64,000 nt of DNA. It comes from Axinella damicornis (taxonomy: Eukaryota; Porifera; Demospongiae; Axinellida; Axinellidae). The translations under genes and the position numbers were made by a program. Every line of letters starts with the position of its first letter. Within the stretch, counting starts at the first letter, position 1. This document shows, in pieces, positions 10,576-20,681 of this stretch. Under the pieces are notes generated by a model. The model did no database searches and was not told the origin of the DNA. It saw nothing but the letters and a program-made list of their open reading frames with translations. Location: assembly GCA_963931865.1 (NCBI GenBank), contig OZ007505.1, positions 11,999,101-12,063,100 on the forward strand. The letters are read 5' to 3'.

Positions 10576-12619
10576 TTGACTTCCCATAGTCCAATGCCAG
10601 ATGGAATGACAATCACCAAGTGGGTCTCGGAGCCAGTCCAATGGATCTTGGAGCCAGGCTACTGTTTGCTCATAGACATGCAAGGTAATTCATTTTTGTG
10701 TGTACAAGTAGATCAGGATTAGTACTTCGATAGGAGGGGGAGCAAACACTGTGTGCAAAACAGATCGTCCCTAGGTGGGCCAGATCCGAGTTCAATGGAT
10801 ATATAGTTACATGTAGGTTCTCAGAGTTCTCTTCTTGTTGCTACATGTACTTGTATATACCTAGGAAATGCAACTCCTCAATATGCCTTCCATTACAAGT
10901 GTCGGTATCGTGACATTTGAATTATATCTGTGCTTCAATGGCCTTCCTGCTGGCCCAAGAAGTCTTGGGCTTGGGTGATAATGCTCTTTGTCAATGACTC
11001 ATGCTCACACTGTCGCACATAGTTGTCATGATTTCATTGTGTATCATTTCCCAGGACTGGAGATGCTGATAAGAGAACAGCTGAATCAATGGTGATAAAC
11101 CACAGGTATCAATATATAGATTTTAACGTGTACGGAAGTGGGATGTTTGTGTGTGTGTGTGTGTATGTGTGCGTGTGTGTGTGCACGCACGACGGAAGTG
11201 GGATGTTCATGGGGCGGGACTAGACTAGTGACGCGCAACCTTCGTACTTCAATTTACTGAACCTCGAACTATATGACGGCTGGAAAGCAGCAGTCGAAGC
11301 GGATGCAATTGGGGAGCAGCAGTTGAATCGGACGCAATCGGGGAGCAACAGTTGAAGCGAACGCAATCGGGGAGCAGCAGCTGAAGAGGAAGAAGACGTA
11401 CTCAAGTGGGCACTGGAAGACTACAGTTACAGAGATGCCAACTACTTAGCAAGTAAATGAGTGAGATGTGCTGTGAAAATGCGTGAGATGGTGCTAGAAT
11501 GCGTCAGCCATGCTACTGTAACAGTGCACAGCAGTTCATTCCAGCATTATCTATGATTCCAGTTGCTGTTGCTTCATCAATTGCTTTTGTCCTTAGCAGA
11601 AGGCTCCACCATTCAACATTTTCCAATTTGACAGGGTGGTACATGTACGTGTAGCACCTGTGTTTATCCTCTTTGATGCCGATCGACACAGTATTGAAGT
11701 CCATTTATGTCGCTCGAATTGTGGTCCACGTGTTATGTATATGTGTGCCATATTCCCAGGCCCCACCCACAAAATAAGCCTGAATGGCTAGCTACTAATG
11801 CGTGAGATTTGTGAGCATGAGAGCATGTGATTACGGACGAATGCGTGAGATTTGGCATGTCGGCAGTTATTGTTCTCAGAGTACTGCAATGAGCATCTAG
11901 ACTGACTGCTTTCAACTTCAACCGGGGGGGGGGGGCTGGAGTGTTTGGGCCCTCCCCCTGTAGATAGAACCAGAACCCTATAATAGCATCACCCTATAGA
12001 AGTGTTTCTATTTGGAGAGCACTGAGTCTCATTCCAGACCTCAAGTGATCTGGGAATGAGACTGTACTGATCAGTGGACATACATACAGAATGATGTTCT
12101 GTTTCCATAGGATGCACAGGGTTCTGGCTGACAGCAAGGAGGAGGTGGAAACCTTGATAAAGAACTACACATCTCCATCAAAGCTTGCTACCTTTGTCAT
12201 TGCAATGAAGAGGTATGGTCTTACAGCAGTGTGTGTATGTGCATGGTAGGTTACGTGACTGCACAATGCTTTTGTTTACACACACGTGTTGCAGAGATTG
12301 AAGGACAAGAAAACTGGTTCAGAGGGAGAAGGACAGACTAAGTCATCAGGGGGTGAATGTGATGAGAAAACAGGTATATACATGTAAGACGTAATGCAAC
12401 TACATGTAGCACCAACCTGCCTAATGGGCGTTATCTAGCAACAGAAACATTCAACCAAGCCTATAACCCCTCTCCAGTCAGCCAGCCCTACACCCCACAC
12501 ACCCCACATCCTTTAGCTCTCCAGACAGTAGTGTTGCAACCAATGGCCCTATGGAAATTGTGAGCAGCATTGATACCCATACAATGGAACCAGAGAGCGG
12601 AAGGAAGGGAGGAGCGTGA
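10576..12619 (+). CDS. 3' part of an unrecognised multi-exon gene (six exons, stop at 12617-12619)
   Basis: Exons 10576-10684, 10865-10904, 11055-11105, 12111-12212, 12297-12373 and 12525-12619 have canonical AG/GT borders, and all five junction phases fit. The spliced frame encodes about 157 residues. It includes GYCLLIDMQ, NATPQYAFHYKCR, TGDADKRTAESMVINHR, DSKEEVETLIKNY and SKLATFVIAMKRLKDKK, then a hydrophilic G/S/E-rich tail ending SGRKGGA and TGA. The middle looks like an amphipathic helical segment; there is no membrane segment or catalytic motif. I do not recognise the family. The 5' exons were not found. The last 26 bases before the stop lie inside an inverted-repeat element (12594-12690), so the native C-terminus may have been replaced. 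Confidence 0.7.
11146..11190. repeat. GT microsatellite bracketed by 16-bp direct repeats
   Basis: An imperfect (GT)n tract of about 45 bp. ACGGAAGTGGGATGTT occurs immediately before it (11132-11147) and again immediately after it (11191-11206). Confidence 0.9.
11287..11392. repeat. 29-bp minisatellite, locus 2
   Basis: Three to four tandem copies of the same 29-bp unit as at 10282-10402 (GCAGCAGTTGAA... GCAATCGGGGA). It lies in the intron between the exons at 11055-11105 and 12111-12212, in the same orientation, about 1 kb from locus 1. Confidence 0.87.
12024..12063. mobile_element. Short foldback, GAGTCTCATTCCAGA type
   Basis: A 40-bp hairpin (AGTCTCATTCCAGA ... TCTGGGAATGAGACT) in the intron before the exon at 12111. 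Its ends match the termini of the 590-bp element at 8060-8649. Confidence 0.65.
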
Positions 12620-13110
12620 AACGACCACCAAAAGATAAAAAGTTGAAAACTTACCCACGGTAGTCCCGTTACTATTTTGAGCTCACACGTGTATGAAGAC
12701 TTCAAGAAGGATGACTATACTAGAAGACAGAGAAAATGCCAGTATCAAGACTCCAATGGTAGCGTGGCAGGGGAATGACATACTGGTAGTGACAGACCTC
12801 GAGAAAGTGCTGTATGACGATACAGTCGATCAAGCCACTTCACACAGCCAAACAGGCATCTCGACTAGTGGAAATAACTGCCCCTTCTGCTTTACTGGAG
12901 TTCATTACAGCTGGGAAACATCCCCGCAACACTTATGGACACTATCTTCTCTCTCTCCCATTTCGCCCGTCACTGTAGTCAGTCAATGCATCACAGAAAA
13001 ACAACGATACTCGTGCATGCTAAAAATAGTAACAGAACTTCCGTGGGTAAGTTTTTCAATTTTTAGTCTTTTGCGTGGTTGTTTCACACTCCTCCCTTTC
13101 TTCTGCTCTC
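12594..13110. mobile_element. Inverted-repeat element with about 100-bp arms
   Basis: The left arm 12594-12690 (begins AGAGCGGAAGGAAGGGAGGA) and right arm about 13005-13110 (ends TCCTCCCTTTCTTCTGCTCT) are reverse complements at roughly 80-85 percent. Both arms include ACTTACCCACGG or its complement. Between them a plus frame from 12693 to about 13045 is open (starts MKTSRRMTILEDRENASIKT, contains MVAWQGNDILVVTDLEKVLY) and ends at a GTAAGT donor-like site inside the right arm. I do not recognise that product. Confidence 0.7.
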
Positions 13111-14504
13111 TACCTCATTATGTGCTCCTGATGGAACTCACGTACCGGTAGTGTTAAATTTTGTGGGCACATCAGAGGTGATGCAGTTGATTTTGGTAAC
13201 GTTTGAAAGTAGTGTATTTTGTTAGTGGCAAGAACATCCTGTGGGCACTGTAACAGCTTCATGGAAACCACATGGCCTGACATGCATTGAAGCAGGAGTT
13301 TCTTATTCACAGTTCAGTGTCGGTGAAAATGGACGCAATTAATACACTAGATGGATGCAATTAATATGTGACCCTCTCAGCATAAACCACCCATTTACCG
13401 CAAACATTGAGTTTACGTTACGTGGGTCCAAAGTTTAATTGCTCCTACACGAATAGTGATTGCTTGCGCTACTTCCGTAACAACTGAACGTGTAGGACTT
13501 CCTGTTAGCAACTCAAGAGTATTGAACGCATGCTTGCTTGCTATTCTTCAATGGCGTCACAAACCGGAAGTCCTACGCGTTTGGAATTTATGCGCATTGT
13601 ACCTTCCAAATAAACTTGTATGTGAAGGCAACTTACATGTAGCATCTGCACTCTTATCTTCCAGTAACAGGCTTATGCCATGCTAAACACTTTTTCTGAA
13701 TGTGGTGACTGTTGGCAGCCATATTGGTGAGGGGACATCACGTGACACTTAATTAATTTAGGGGAAGCATAACAAGTGATGTGTCTCTCCTTTTATGTAC
13801 TTTGTAAACACATTTGATGTTTGTGTCAAGCACTACAGTTAAAAGTTTCTAAAATCAAAAGTTTTGCTCTCTTGCTCTGTTGCACTGTATATGTATACAA
13901 CCTTTGACTCCGAGATGGCACGTGATTCTGTGGACACGTTATTATGATTTCGTAAGCAATGCAGGTGTCCTCAGCACTCGGTATCAGCTAGCATTATACA
14001 CACATACTGCTGGCTCAGGTTGGAATTCACTGTAATGCACATTATCAGCAAATGGATTGTCTCTTACGTGTGTAGCTACAATAGCTCACTAGCTACCATC
14101 TTCTGCAATGATCGAACCCACTGAGCACTGCTCTTGCTCAACATTCTCATCAAAGCATTTGCTGCCTCCAGTATACGACCATCACACCTCAGAGCCACGA
14201 TCTGTATGGAGGTCAAGGTCGTGACCTTTTCCAGTCAAGGTCTCACTTATACATGGGTGGTGGGGCCCTATCTAGAAGGAACCTTCCTATTTGAGAGATT
14301 GGTATGAGCTGTTTAATAAACCTGATTAGATAAAGGTCAAGTATGTTCCCCTCCTACACATTTGAGTCCAGCCAGTATGGATGTTCTTATGTCAACTTAG
14401 AACACTGGTCCAGAAACAGGTCAGTCACACTGTGCCACAGCAGTGGCAGCATACATGGTTGACAACTTCACAGTCTATAATTGTACCAGTTCGGTTAATA
14501 TGTA
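13111..14504. other. No gene resolved; small hairpin at 13486-13583
   Basis: A hairpin with arms AACGTGTAGGACTTCC and GGAAGTCCTACGCGTTT lies at 13486-13583. The rest is moderately AT-rich, with no ORF I can support and no recognised motif. Confidence 0.4.
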
Positions 14505-14960
14505 TAGGTTATATCCCTGGCCAGCGGAATATAAGACCCGTTATATCCCGCGGGAGAAGTCAGGGGTTGAGTGGAGCCGAGGAAGTGCCGAGGGCGAAGC
14601 CCGAGGCACTTCCGAGGCGGAACGAAAGCACTGGCCTCTCCCAAGGGATGTAACAGGTCTTACATCCCGCTGGCCAGGGATACAACTAACTTACACCATG
14701 CTTAGGCTATTCTAAGGTGAGTACACTGTGTAGACATAGATACTGTGGTGTAGGCACTCACCGATCAGTGGCAGAGGCATCCGTGATACTTGGCTGAGGC
14801 AGCGATAAAGGCACAAGCCCTTGGCTAGACTAACAAAGCTAGCTCTTCGCTTTCTCGTGCACGCGATCGCTTACAGTATACGCGCGCAGCGGGCCGTGGG
14901 ATATATGACCCGTTATTTCCCACAAATACTGTAACCTGATTGGTTAGAATAGCCTAAGTA
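14505..14960. mobile_element. Composite palindromic element
   Basis: An inner hairpin has arms TATCCCTGGCCAGCGG (about 14513) and CCGCTGGCCAGGGATA (about 14668-14683), and a central GCCGAGGAAGTGCCGAGGGC / GCCCGAGGCACTTCCGAGGC stem. A further pair CTTAGGCTATTCTA (14701-14714) and TAGAATAGCCTAAG (14945-14958) brackets the right half. GACCCGTTAT occurs in both halves. This is consistent with nested or rearranged MITEs. Confidence 0.6.
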
Positions 14961-15305
14961 TAGTTTACTAACATTGTATTTATGTATGTGAATAAGATTT
15001 GAAGCTAGGGATTGTGTCATTGTGCTGAGCATGAAAAGTGCTTTCAAATGCTCAGCAAGTGCTATCAGTCGTGTCTCACAAAATTAATGCTTTTAATGAA
15101 GGTCACATTATTGCCAGAAATCAAGCTCTATCAATCTGTGATTGGGGTCAAATCAACCTGCGGCAAAATGGACATCATTCAGTGAGTCATGTGATTGGAA
15201 AGCTCTCACTGCCACTGCTTGTATTGCAACCCCTTGGATCACAGGGTGCTATGGCTTGTAGTGCGCCATACAAATGACTGGCAGCAAGGGCTTGTATTGC
15301 TGTGA

Positions 15306-15540
15306 GCATCAAACCTGAAATCACACTTATAATTATGCACTATGTTGTGGTTCTTTCCTTCCCTCTTTGTAGCCATCCCTGGCCAGGCCTCATGTGACAC
15401 TGGCAGCCACGTTCGGCCTACCACTGGGAAAACAGACAATGGTTGTGTCAAGTATGATGCATCCCCAGCTCAGCAGTCCTCTCCTACAAGGAACTGGCAC
15501 CCCAACAAGCAGCAGCATGCTAAGGCTCTCTTCCAACCAA
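15306..15540 (+). pseudogene. Inverted duplicate of the minus-strand exon at 17064-17462, truncated
   Basis: These 235 bases are the reverse complement of 17295-17529 with only about two or three mismatches. They carry the intron end (CCTTCCCTCTTTGTAG), the acceptor, and the start of the coding segment (ATFGLPLGKQTMVVSS...). The match stops after SSNQ at 15540, and unrelated sequence follows up to a stop at 15655-15657. It is most simply a truncated exon copy. Confidence 0.85.
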
Positions 15541-16352
15541 GAACGTGAACCCTTTAGCCTCCTTACTTTCATGAGCATCCTGGTCAAACATGTTTTTTGG
15601 TATATGTTGTTGGTTAACTTTCTGCTCATATTTCTCACATCCTCCACTGTAGGGTAGTATTGCCTGTCATACTCTGAGGGTTTGGCGGTGAGAGTACCTT
15701 GACAAAGGTGGTCCGGAATCCAGAGCAAGCTGAAGGCCAGTGTGGCTGAGGTGGCTCTGGGAAATCTGCGACTCCACTTCTTCATCACCTCAGGTCGAGG
15801 TTTGTGGGACTGTAGGTCAGTCAGAGATGTAGGAGTGTGGGTAGAGGCCATGGAGAATCAAATGTGTAACATTTCGTTACCAGAGCCCAGGTTTAGAAGG
15901 CGGACATTGAGGGTTGCTTTACAGGCCATTAGTCGGCTGCCTGGGGTATTTTGAGGCTTCACTTTCCTCTGGCTATCTTTGCTGTTTGTTTTGTACCTAG
16001 GTTTCCCTCCTTGAGAGCATTGGTAGCTTTGTTGCCAAACGATGTTATAAGCGGCTAAAGCCTGCCCATTATTGAGGACTAGTACTCCCGTGTCAGATTC
16101 TTTGTTGGTATTAAATTTATCCCGGTACATATTTTGTATCCTGTGTTGGTTTGGAGACAATCTCTTCAGCCATGCACCCCATTTATCACTGGTGTACGGG
16201 CCGGTGGTGTAGTCCTGTGGTGTTGGATTTGGAGTGTGTGGCAGTGAATTGAGCTCAACTGGGATGGTGGTTCTGAGCTCTGACACAGCACTGTGGTAGG
16301 TTGAACTGTTCCATTCTTTCTCAACAGATGTGCGCCAGGTGACCTCGTCCAC
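15541..16352 (-). pseudogene. ORF interrupted by one in-frame TGA; possible CaRF-like or transposon-derived domain
   Basis: On the minus strand a frame runs from 16352 to 15858, meets a single TGA (after GSGNEMLHI), and continues in the same frame from 15851 to about 15541. The first half has SDKWGAWLKRLSPNQHRIQN and a basic stretch. The second has HKPRPEVMKKWSRRF and then DRQYYPTVEDVRNMSRKL. The pairing of a Cys/Lys-rich segment with a later (R)YYPT..D(I/V)RN motif resembles the region shared by calcium-responsive-factor-like proteins and some invertebrate transposon-derived ORFs; this is from memory and unverified. The left end abuts the inverted exon copy at 15306-15540. Confidence 0.5.
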
Positions 16353-16534
16353 AGTGATCGTGTGTCAGCCGACAGTCCGACACAGAAATGTCTTGCTGAA
16401 AGCAGGAAGGACATGGTGCTGCTTTCTCACTGTTACTAGTCTGCAGTACTTACTGCTTCGCTTTGACTTGAAACAAGCAGTACACAGCCCAAGAATTTCA
16501 ATTTTAGTGTCGATCTGTGTACATGTATATCTGC

Positions 16535-16629
16535 TAGACTCGTTCCCAGTACCACGCCCAGCTTTTCGTCGCTTGCAGTACCGTACTGCAAGCGACGAAA
16601 AGCTGGGCGTGGGACTGGGAACGAGGCTA
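16535..16629. mobile_element. Foldback element, almost perfect hairpin
   Basis: Arms begin TAGACTCGTTCCCAGTACCA and end in the complement ...TGGGACTGGGAACGAGGCTA. They share AGCTTTTCGTCGCTTGCAGT and leave almost no loop. Flanks agree at 6 of 9 positions. Confidence 0.8.
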
Positions 16630-17063
16630 TATATTTTGCTGTACACTGCTTATGATATTGCATGTATCATACAAGCATGCTATACTCAGCTTAATTACCA
16701 GTGTCTTCCAATTGCTCCTGGGCCTTCATCGTGTCGACTGTAGTGCCATGCATGTGGGCAGCCAAATGCCGTTCAGAAACCCCACGAATTGCACTGATTG
16801 GGGTTTGGACTAGTTACACCCACGACTCCACCCATTGGATGTGGCATTTGGCCTGTACCTAACAGGAACACCAGGTGCAAGTGGTGCACGAAACCGGGAA
16901 GTCAAGGGAGGGATCGCTGCTGGCTTCAAACTAAAGGAACTTCATACACTGGATGTGAAATGAGTACGAAAGAGTATATAGCTTGTGCGTCAAAAATAGA
17001 TGGATTCGTGCACCACATAAGAGACACAAAACTCTAGCTGTTCTAGCGATGAGCTAGCGGGGC

Positions 17064-17462
17064 TCAAAGTAAAATGTAATGACTCATCATTACATTATTA
17101 TTCACTGCTAGTACTGGCATATTCAGTAATGGAGTATTGCTATTATTCATGCTAGTATTAGTGCTAGAGGTGAGAGTACTAGCTACTGAGCTCAGTGGTG
17201 ATAGAGTTGGCATGTTCTGCCTTGGAAGGGTTGTACTTGCACTCTGCAGGGTGACTGGGCTTTGGAGCTGTGTAGCAAGCAGATGCATGGCTTGTTGGTT
17301 GGAAGAGAGCCTTAGCATGCTGCTGCTTGTTGGGGTGCCAGTTCCTTGTAGGAGAGGACTGCTGAGCTGGGGATGCATCATACTTGACACAACCATTGTC
17401 TGTTTTCCCAGTGGGAGGCCGAACGTGGCTGCCAGTGTCACGTGAGGCCTGGCCAGGGATGG
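17064..17462 (-). CDS. Terminal exon of an unrecognised gene, Ser/Thr/Asn/Gln-rich C-terminus
   Basis: A CCTTCCCTCTTTGTAG acceptor is followed in phase 0 by 132 codons and a TGA at 17064-17066. The segment begins PSLARPHVTLAATFGLPLGK and turns into a low-complexity S/T/L/N/Q-rich tail (MMHPQLSSPLLQGTGTPTSS; later NTSMNNSNTPLLNMP). Composition suggests a transcriptional-regulator-type disordered tail, but no domain is recognisable. It joins in phase with the candidate exon at 18061-18168. About 60 percent of it, with the upstream intron end, is duplicated in inverted orientation at 15306-15540. Confidence 0.6.
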   Translation of the reverse strand, partial: PSLARPHVTLAATFGLPLGKQTMVVSSMMHPQLSSPLLQGTGTPTSSSMLRLSSNQQAMHLLATQLQSPVTLQSASTTLPRQNMPTLSPLSSVASTLTSSTNTSMNNSNTPLLNMPVLAVNNNVMMSHYILL

Positions 17463-17658
17463 CTACAAAGAGGGAAGGAAAGAACCACAACATAGTGCAT
17501 AATTATAAGTGTGATTTCAGGTTTGATGCCACATGTACACTAAACTGTAGATTTTAGCAAAAGAGGGTTCATGTCCTAATTGTACTTCGATCCTGAAGTG
17601 AGAGCACTTCATCCGGTCTTGGAGAGTGATTAGTGGCTTCTGCTACCGTGCCAGCCAT

Positions 17659-17820
17659 CTCGGTAGTAAGTACAAAAGTGACCACATGAGGGGTGCGCGT
17701 CTACGGTTCACGTGCTTATACAGTCAAAATTTGAATTCTATTTTTAGTAACACTCAGATTTTGCTGTCTATGAACGTTGCATGCCCTCTCGCCGCCTTCG
17801 GCTGCTCAATGCGCCCTTGC
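17659..17820. mobile_element. Truncated copy of the 568-bp TTGAA MITE
   Basis: Matches the right part of the element at 7335-7902 in the same orientation. It shares GTGCTTATACAGTC, TTTAGTAACACTCAG, GAACGTTGCATGCCCTCTC and the CGCCTTCGG...GCTCAATGCGCCCTTG terminus. The left end is missing. It lies in the intron between the two minus-strand exons at 18061-18168 and 17064-17462. Confidence 0.85.
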
Positions 17821-17867
17821 TGGTATGTTGCTTACAAGTGTGCTGTGACTATGAGAAATAGTTTGTA

Positions 17868-17911
17868 TTGCATGTACATCGTGTCCCTACATATAGAGTC
17901 CACCGACTCCA
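17868..17911. repeat. Dispersed repeat with GAGTC-N4-GACTC hairpin, copy 1
   Basis: Reads ATTGCATGTACATCGTGTCC then CTACATATAGAGTCCACCGA, ending CTCCAT. Further copies lie at 22489-22535 and, in part, 21301-21340. It abuts the truncated MITE. Confidence 0.6.
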
Positions 17912-18060
17912 TAATTAAATCAAAAATGGTATGATGCTGCACGATTGCTCAGCCCTAGGAACTGTATGGTATATCTTTATGTCAGCTGCACCCATTTAAG
18001 AGCACAACTCTTGGAACAATGCATGAAAGGGGAAGGAAGAAGTAGTATGTGGGTACACAC

Positions 18061-18168
18061 CGGTTTGTGCCTTTCTTTGATCTTGTAGTTGTTAGGTGTG
18101 AGACAATAACGCTCTGGGGGGATTCGAGGACCAAACTTCTCGGGGAATAAGCGGTAGGGGAGTAGCAT
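18061..18168 (-). CDS. Candidate upstream exon, 36 codons, phase 0
   Basis: From an ATG at 18166-18168 the frame reads MLLPYRLFPEKFGPRIPPER and then YCLTPNNYKIKERHKP. It is followed at once by GTGTGT, a usable donor. It splices in phase 0 to the exon ending at 17462. The charged, proline-containing sequence looks like real protein, but I do not recognise it. It could also be an internal exon using the GGCAG acceptor just upstream. Confidence 0.5.
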
Positions 18169-18256
18169 TCTTCTGCCTCGCAATTTCAATCATGAACTGT
18201 ATGTAAGAGAAACACAATCATACATCCGAAACTGACATAGCTGTCCTGGTCATACA

Positions 18257-18271
18257 TAGCCTCGTTCCCAG

Positions 18272-18302
<31 letters not shown>

Positions 18303-18368
18303 ACTGCATGCGACAATGAAAAATACATTCATCGCCGTGTGCGGGGAGGGAGCCTGGGAACGAGGCTA
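18257..18368. mobile_element. Foldback element with a C30 tract
   Basis: TAGCCTCGTTCCCAG and its complement CTGGGAACGAGGCTA enclose a run of 30 C (18273-18302) and a short unique segment. Flanks GGTCATACA and GGCCACACA match at 7 of 9 positions, consistent with a 9-bp duplication. Confidence 0.8.
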
Positions 18369-18890
18369 GGCCACACACTAGTACCGTAAACTTGCCTCGT
18401 TGCCAGGGCTCTGCCAAGAGTTTTCTCCACGGCTGCGAGATACAATCTGGGCAGAAGGCCATCAATACAAATACCCTATGAATATGAATGTAAACATACA
18501 TGCATATGTACGTAAGTACCCTATGACTAATGCAGTGCACTTGGGCCGTGGAGTACTAGACAAGCTAGACACAATGCACGCAGTTTTAGCAAGTATGCAT
18601 GCACAGCAGCTACTAGTGGAATGTGTGACATTGTGGGGCGAGCGTGAGCGAGTGCCTGCATGTGTGGAATTAGCTATGTGGAACAGTTGTAGCTACATAC
18701 AAGACTGTCATCAGAATGTGACTACATGAGAACAGCTCAGGTCACAGAATATCAAACCAAAAGTACACTGTCGCATATGCACAACACAGACTGAGGCTAG
18801 CTGAAGCAGTAGCGGCGATACGGATTAAACACAAAACCTATGGTTGCACTTCGGTGCCGAGACAAAAAGTTATCCGTGCAGCTCCAACTC
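18369..18890. other. No gene seen
   Basis: Short overlapping frames on both strands, with no motif or exon-like structure that I can support. Confidence 0.35.
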
Positions 18891-18993
18891 AAAAAGCCAC
18901 AAAGTACATGTATACACATCCTGAGAAAACGAGTTAGATGCTGCTGTCCAGCTTCTAACTCAGGGTGTGTATACATGTACTTTGTGGCTTTTG
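18891..18993. repeat. Long hairpin, about 42-bp arms
   Basis: AAAAAGCCACAAAGTACATG ... and its complement CATGTACTTTGTGGCTTTT enclose a short loop. The arms also pair through TATACACA(T)CCTGAG / CTCAGGGTGTGTATA. TGCAG flanks both ends. Confidence 0.85.
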
Positions 18994-19360
18994 CACTGCA
19001 CAAGCCTGGGCATATAAGGCGAGCATACATTATTTTGATCACTTGCACGCTGGCAGAAAATGGATGGCAGTGACAGACCTAGCGATAGTAATCATAGACT
19101 TAGTGGTAGTGACGATAGACCTAGTCTGACTCCTGCCTATAATTACCTGGCTCAGTCGCTCAGCAGGCAAGTTAAATAAAATCAGCATTTTCATGAGCAT
19201 TTTCCTCTATGATTGGCTAATTTAATGAGCAGTGCGGCAAAAGCATCATTATATGCCCAGGCCTAGCACAAGAGCCTTCATGACACATTAATTTTGTCAG
19301 CACCTGAAGCATGCATGTTCCATCACACGTGCATGGTTACCAGTAGCATGCTTCCGTTAT

Positions 19361-19695
19361 ACCCAGGCCTTCTTACCCCAGCATTTGTCGCTTGCGCGGT
19401 ACTAACACAGGGGAAGGCTTGGTAAACTTGTCATGTGCAGTGACATACATACATTGTGATTTGGGTGCTTCGGAGTGCCACAAGTCGCAGCCATGGGCCA
19501 CTGAGTGATCAACATCAGGCAGACTCATGTTGGTGACGTTTCTTGGGTTCAGAAAGCTGACCGAGAGCTGTACAGAAAGAATGTGCAACTCCTCCAAATA
19601 TACAGGTATGTCATGTGACATGTTTATCAGGCCTTCCCCCATGCTAGTACTGCAAGCGACAAATGGTGGGGTGAGAAGGCCTGGGTGCGAGGCTA
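19361..19695. mobile_element. Foldback element, about 120-bp arms, GCGAGGCTA end
   Basis: The left arm (ACCCAGGCCTTCTTACCCCA, CATTTGTCGCTTGC) and right arm (GCAAGCGACAAATG, GGTGAGAAGGCCTGGGT) are diverged reverse complements. They extend inward through GGGGAAGGC(C/T)TG and TGTCA(T/C)(G/A)TG segments. The right terminus GTGCGAGGCTA matches the foldback family; the left terminus is eroded. Confidence 0.75.
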
Positions 19696-20170
19696 ACATG
19701 CAACTGGAACATCCATGCATGGAACATTATTGTGTAGACTGGCAACCATGCACGAAACCTGTACAGACTGCATAACACATTGCTATGTAGCTACACTACC
19801 TAGTTACTTGGTTCTAATGTTTTCATGTCATACCCACACTTCCCAATTTTGGTTGCTAATGTAAACCAATTTATCATTGTATGACGTCATATTCACCAAT
19901 TTGGTTGCTAATGTAACCCTTTTCATAGCTCATTAGCTAGCTAGAGTCAGAGTTGGCTACCGGTTGTGGAAACAAAGCGTGCCATCGTATCCATCACAGG
20001 CGTGCACAGCAATGAAGGTTGGGGGGACATTAAACTGACTGACTGACTGTACACAATAAACTGCTGCTAGAGGTAAGTCTTAACTCACAGTTGATAGATC
20101 AAAGAACTGGCTCTATACAGGCAGTGCACGTTTATGTAGTCTGCATACGTTTTTTTTTTCTAGGGTGGTG

Positions 20171-20202
<32 letters not shown>

Positions 20203-20392
20203 TCACGCCCCTTCCGCCCCACCCAAGTACCGCCACTGATCGTATCATGCCCAACCTTGACCTGGAAACCCGATAGCATCAACAGGAAGCGCTACTGGAC
20301 CGACAAGCAGCTGGTGTATATACGCATGGTGCAGACAGAACTTTGGAGGTGCAAGCTACATCATCTCCTAACTGGGGCAAGTATAGATCAAC
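19696..20392. other. No confident gene; G29 run at 20173-20201
   Basis: A direct repeat (AATTT.GGTTGCTAATGTAA) occurs near 19851 and 19898. The G29 run sits at 20173-20201. A plus frame near 20270-20370 (DSINRKRYWTDKQLVYIRMV...) looks mildly protein-like, but the opposite strand is open too and I cannot anchor it. Confidence 0.35.
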
Positions 20393-20433
20393 TGGGCGTT
20401 CCCAGGCCCCGTCCGAAACTGGGAATGAGGCTA
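20393..20433. mobile_element. Short foldback remnant
   Basis: TGGGCGTTCCCAGG ... CTGGGAATGAGGCTA, 41 bp, with one terminus eroded. Confidence 0.5.
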
Positions 20434-20681
20434 GCAGAAGGGTGGGTTGCATACTTCTTCTCGTACCGTCGAGCCCTTGCGGCAAATAAAACTCAATTGG
20501 CCGGCAGGAAACCTGCAACATTCCCATCAACATTTCTGAGCGTGACATGTTCCGGTACGTACCTACGTATAGAATAGATCCCCCATTCAGTGCCTCGCAC
20601 TAATGCGCTCGGCAATAATGCTTTTGATTACTTTTACCATAATTATATTGCACGTACGTTGTATCCTACGTAGTCTTGCGT

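Noticed and set aside
15390..15657. Plus-strand ORF at the inverted exon copy as an intact gene
   Set aside because: After the duplicated 235 bp the frame runs into unrelated sequence and stops; it is better explained as a truncated copy.
19344..19360. TAGCATGC string as the true left end of the foldback at 19361-19695
   Set aside because: It could be a diverged terminus, but no 9-bp flank match supports it.
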